Assembly: GCA_037951165.1 (NCBI GenBank)
Contig: JBBDHG010000008.1
Coordinates: 6,974,001-7,038,000 of the forward strand
Direction: 5' to 3'
DNA: 64,000 bases
Source of the DNA: Lophius americanus
Taxonomy: Eukaryota > Chordata > Actinopteri > Lophiiformes > Lophiidae
This document shows, in pieces, positions 59,852 to 64,000 of the stretch; position 1 is the stretch's first letter, and each line of letters opens with the position of its first letter. The notes beneath the pieces are model-generated. The model was not told the DNA's origin. It worked only from the letters and a program-made list of their open reading frames with translations, and made no database searches. Position numbers and translations under genes: made by a program.

Positions 59852-59967
59852 TGACAACTACGCTCTGGGGAATTTGCAAACAGCTTCAATTGAATATAAT
59901 TTGTCCGACATTTTTCTTTTTTATACATGACAATGAATTTCAACAGTATCTGCTCAAACATTGTTTG
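59852..59967 (-). repeat. 116-bp inverted repeat, arm 2
   Basis: The partner of 57449-57564. It lies 27 bases inside the right terminal repeat of the Harbinger-like copy E, while arm 1 is about 90 bases outside that element's left end. Confidence 0.92.
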
Positions 59968-61840
59968 AGAAAAGTGTCCATGTAAACCCACCTAGTGTGG
60001 TTGATTCGGCGAAGTTTCAGGATGAGGAGATTAGAAAATGCTATTCTTTGGTAATTTTGTTGATTAAAGCTAGTGTGTCCCTCAGCATTTGCCAAACAAC
60101 TGATGTGACTATGTGTCAAAGAGTGGGCCACCCTTTTCCTCTGCTGCACCAGCAACCCTGCTGGAACACGCAATACAAACAGCAATATGAATTAATTTGT
60201 AATAAATTTGTAAATAGCGTCTTAGTTTTAGTAAATTATGTTTGTGTAACTCCAACACAACTTTCTGTATTTTGTTTAAACTGGCTGGGCTGGTCAAGTC
60301 TTAATTCATGAAGGGTTAATCTATCCATGAACATACGTAGCATTGGCTGATCGTGTGCTAACATTAGATGAAGCGCCGGCCAGAGGCATGCTAAGCTACA
60401 ATTGCTGCAGAGGAGTTGGCTTTCAAACTACCATAGATGGTTCCCTCTTTTTACCTCTGTGTAACCTACATTGTTTGTACTCCTTAATGTATTTTGAAAT
60501 ACAAAGACATATACAAATACAAAGACATATTGTGAAAATTTAACTTTTTTGGTATTTGGAGGGCCTACTGGCCCACAAAGGGGTTAAAATAGACCAATAC
60601 ACAGTTTCTTTTGTGAGAGAGAGTGACTTTTGACTACCACTGGCAATCAAATCAAAGTACTCGCATCCCTCCGCCTTACACGAAATGTCAGTCAATCTGA
60701 AACTCAGCCAAATCTGGGCTTTCTCCTCCCACCTACCGAGAGATCTCCATCCATTTTCCTTAGGACACCGTTATTTCAGAGCTAGCTGTTGAGCAGCTGT
60801 CTAAAGGGAACCTGAAGCTGCTCTGTCCGTGGTTGCACAGACCAGCCCTCTTAATTGTATCACCTTCCAGCCTCAGAGGACGTTTAATCGCAGTGGATTC
60901 ATTTTATTTTTGATGGAAATGTCCCCGCTGGTCAAACTCATTATTGTTAGTGCTAACTCCTTTTCATCCAATTGCTTCACAAACTTGGGGCAGTTCAACA
61001 CTGAACTTACTGCTATAGCAACAATCCGTGGACGAATTGGGCAATGTAAGTATTTATAATGACTTCTGCTGTGATTAAATAGTACAATGTTTAAAGCATA
61101 AGGGGTCTATTGTATTATTAATACATACATGTAATTTTGTTTTGCTTTTGCTTTTTGTTTGCAGGCCAGACAAATCATCCTCAAATTAATGTTTGTGATA
61201 GCAGTGTAATATAGTTACATTTAAAAGATCAAGATAATTACTTGATAAGCCAGAAATACATTTGTGCTGCATTCTGAACTGATAAACAGACACCAGGACT
61301 GTAAAAATCAATTTTAAAAAAACAGCCTCTCTTGTCACATAACTCAAATTGGTCTAATTGACCTTTCATACCTATTTTATAGTATAAATTAACTCCACAA
61401 TTTCTAGCCTTTGTTATATCTACAGTTGTTTATATTACTTACCTCAGGAGGAATACTATTGTTGACCTTTTGTATGTTCAAGGAACTGATATTTGTTTGT
61501 ATTGTCTGTTTTATAGGAGCAGCCTCACTCAGTGGATACCGTGCCGGTTACATGTATTCGCACATGCAAACCAAGCATGAGCAACCACAGCTCCAAACAA
61601 CTCAAAAATAAACCAGAAAACGGCAAAGCTCGCTAATTGTAACACCGTTATGGACAAAATAAGGAGGAATGCAAAAAAAAAACAATATTGTAGAAGGTAA
61701 GGTTAGCAGAGTGGCTAACATTACTAGAGTGGCCAAAGCTGCGGCAGAACAACCCCAAAAATGTTCGGCTCAACAAACATTATCCGACAGTTCAAAGTCA
61801 ATCCCGAGCCGAGGAACCTAGCAAGTTTCAAGAACCTAAT

Positions 61841-61894
61841 GTCGGCAGAGCGGCTAACGTCGGCAGAGCAGCTTAAGTTGGCAGAACGACTAAA
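61841..61894 (+). repeat. Three 18-bp tandem units
   Basis: GTCGGCAGAGCGGCTAAC, then two variants. The frame stays open and gives a hexapeptide repeat (SAERLT, SAEQLK, LAERLK). Confidence 0.8.
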
Positions 61895-63190
61895 GCTAGC
61901 GACACCACAGAGCCAGCCACAAGCTCTGATGTCCCTGAACAAAGCCAACATATGACATATAATGGACTTAACAAGGCTTACATTCATACAGTTCGTTAAA
62001 GAAAAGCACAGTGGAGGGGACTGAGCGCACATTCATTTCCGCAATGCCGATTAGCCGTCATACCATTTTAATCCATCAAAATAAAATGGATAATCTGTAT
62101 CGGTCGGTCAGGCTTTATAAAAGCCAGTCAGCCAGGAATTATTTTATATTTTTTGTTTTTTTTGTTTGTTTGAAGAAATACTCTTACACAACAATAAAAC
62201 CAGGAAATTTAACCTGCCTTAATTTCTTGTTTTTTAATCAGAGCATTGAAGTGCATGGAAGCTACCATATAGAGAAAGAGGGTCTGAAGAGGAGTCTTGC
62301 TCTCTTGGATGAACCGTCACCCTCATTTCCAGAAATTCATAAGAGAGGCCAGCATCACTCACTACTATAGTACTATGTGTGGCACATGGAAAAAAACACA
62401 AACACACATGTGTACAAACACTCATGTTTGTTTATTACTGTGTCTGAGCCTCAAAATTAATCCAATTTCAATATTGTAAGTTTTTGTCGCTTTCCACAAT
62501 TCCATAACCATATTGAAGCAATAACATGTGCTATTTACATTTTATTTCACTTCATTTCCTGTGGACCCCTTACCTGGGATATGAAGAACTGGAAAAGAAA
62601 AAACAGGAAGCAACCACTGCACGGACAGACCATTGAAAGCGAATGTTATACACAAACACAAAAGTCCTTATCTATTCAAAGACTGCTTATAACTTTTGTA
62701 ATGTATCTGACCTAATCAAAACAATACCTGTATATTTCATGAACACATTGTCTTTTTAAATGAACGAGGATGTAATGTATAATCTATGGATTAAAGTTTC
62801 TCAACACATCATAAAACATTTTATCAAAGAGTAAACCAATTCTGTTTAATCTTGAATCACATGTGTACCTCCATATTTGTGGCTTCAGGTTTTCTTTTCC
62901 AACACAAATGGATTGTAGCCATCACAGCGCGACTTTAAAACAAATTGTCCATTTTGTTGATTGTTCACCAATCTGCTACTACTCAAAGTGGCTCAGATAC
63001 TAACACCCGTCCTTTATTCCTGCTTCTAAATTCAGACTGAAATGTTTAGTTGCAGCTTAATTTATTCTAGCTACTGGCACGTGCCATTACAACCAGATAA
63101 TCAATGTTATAAACAATCATGTCAGTGGTTGTAATGTTATGTCTGATGGGTGTATGTCCTATATTTAACAGGTAATATATGTATAAAAGG

Positions 63191-63211
63191 TACACACACA
63201 CACACACACAC
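63191..63211. repeat. (AC)n microsatellite
   Basis: About ten AC units. Confidence 0.95.
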
Positions 63212-63779
63212 CATTCAAAGCATATGACATTCATTTCCTCATTCATTAATTTAGATTTGTAATATCTCAAAGTATTCTTTTTTCTACCAGACTATACCTT
63301 GCAGTCATGCACTTCAGTACGAATACTGGCCGTAACCAGGCAACAACTTTTGCTGATGAGAAACGGTTCAGGTGGAGTTTTCCCAAATACAAAACACAGC
63401 AGGACACATCTTCTGTAACTTCAACATTCTTTAACTGAAAAATATCAAAAATTGAAATAGTGTAAAAAAAAAAAAAAAGCCATTATAAAATAAGGGGAAA
63501 TAACATTAAACTTGAGATACAATACTGCCATTGAAGTATAGTAACAAGAACAAATATTAGTAAAATTTATAGCAATAAGATATATATATATATATATGCA
63601 GATTATATCTTATTCACCGCTCTATTCCCCTCAAACCTTAAGGGTAGATGACATACATGATAAATGTTAATGCACCTTGTAAGGCGGACACATGAAGGCA
63701 GACAGTTTCTGGGCAAAGATGATCAACCATGCATGCTGGTTTTACTGGAAGCTGCTCCAGTCTTCTTGAGACCTATAAA

Positions 63780-63975
63780 ATCTGATCGGGTAAGACAATT
63801 TGTATGACTGGATGTTGTAACGACAGCAATTGTATATCCCAGAAAAAGCACTGAAACACTGATTGAAGTTCTAAAATTAAATGTAACGTTGTGCCCTAAG
63901 TACGTTTTTGAAAAACCTCTCCCCTTGCTGAGTGAAAGATGAACCATTAGAGTGAAATATGTCAAGGGACGACCG
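63780..63975 (-). repeat. Unclassified dispersed repeat, partial copy
   Basis: It shares ATTGTATATCCCAGAAAA, CTAAAATTAAATGTAACGTT and ACCATTAGAGTGAAATATG with the copy at 22530-23170, in the same order. Confidence 0.6.
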
Positions 63976-64000
63976 CTATATCCACCGAGCTAATGCTATC

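Larger units (their letters stand above)
57655..59994. mobile_element. Composite Harbinger-like element, copy E (2.3 kb, with a LINE inside)
   Basis: The left end TAGGTGGGTTTACATGGACA at 57655 and the right end TGTCCATGTAAACCCACCTA at 59994 are perfect inverted repeats of the family ends. The subterminal sequence at about 57818-57920 also matches copy C. Most of the middle is different and includes a LINE 3' end (58330-59185). Either this is a longer family member that took a LINE insertion, or two partial copies happen to face each other. Confidence 0.55.
60000..63770. other. No confirmed gene
   Basis: Open frames at 60829-61059 and 61411-61611 have exon-like edges but do not join (see rejected items). 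The rest is AT-rich, with the short hexapeptide-coding repeat at 61841 and microsatellites. Confidence 0.5.

Noticed and set aside
60829..61611. Two-exon small membrane protein (donor at 61045, acceptor at 61516)
   Set aside because: Joining them creates a TGA codon at the junction, so the frame does not continue.
1..64000. Endogenous retrovirus or viral insertion
   Set aside because: No long terminal repeat pair or gag, protease or env-like reading was seen. All reverse transcriptase pieces look like non-LTR elements.

Overview
The window looks like a gene-poor, repeat-rich stretch of a teleost (ray-finned fish) chromosome. It is AT-rich and has split genes with GT/AG introns. It contains tRNA-derived SINEs, L2-like and RTE-like LINE fragments, Tc1, hAT and Harbinger remnants, and long microsatellites and minisatellites. 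Nothing bacterial is present: no operons, no CRISPR, and no dense coding.

Only one gene can be read end to end. It is a minus-strand, two-exon protease-activated receptor whose closest relative by eye is PAR4 (F2RL3). Exon 1 (36710-36815) encodes the signal peptide, and exon 2 (33034-34103) encodes the protease cleavage site, all seven membrane helices and the tail. The reading frame joins cleanly across a 2.6-kb intron, and a poly(A) signal follows the stop. The predicted protein is 391 residues.

A second gene probably runs on the plus strand. A GC-rich, NRF-1-site-bearing noncoding exon ends at a good donor at 39880. At 51827-52117 lies an exon with a start codon, a signal peptide and the beginning of a PA (protease-associated) domain like that of RNF130/RNF150/RNF128 membrane E3 ligases. 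Joining the two is an inference. Later exons were not found in the window.

Layout by region: 1-10 kb holds dispersed repeats (a Harbinger-like element at 1495-2146, an L2-like LINE 3' end, a SINE, a 25-bp minisatellite, and LINE and RTE fragments). 10-13 kb is pyrimidine-rich degenerate tandem sequence. 13-19 kb holds possible conserved noncoding DNA, a GTTG repeat and a second SINE copy. 20-25 kb has a decayed LINE with a YADD reverse transcriptase motif, a decayed Tc1 transposase and a circularly permuted duplication. 25-32 kb has an (AT)n tract, perfect hairpins, a hAT-type element, and a Harbinger-like copy carrying a new 19-bp minisatellite. 33-37 kb is the receptor gene. 37-45 kb has degenerate tandem repeats, the CpG-rich 5' exon and an RTE fragment. 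45-51 kb has an internally deleted hAT (ZMYM1-like), a HARBI1-like fragment attached to the repeat family seen at 1.5 and 30 kb, and a deleted Tc1. 51.8-52.1 kb is the PA-domain exon. 53-64 kb is mostly transposon debris.

I saw no undescribed multi-gene system. The most unusual signals are the receptor's PAR3-like tethered ligand in a PAR4-like body, the link between a Harbinger-like transposase remnant and its non-autonomous copies, a young minisatellite inside one of those copies, and several inverted or permuted repeats.
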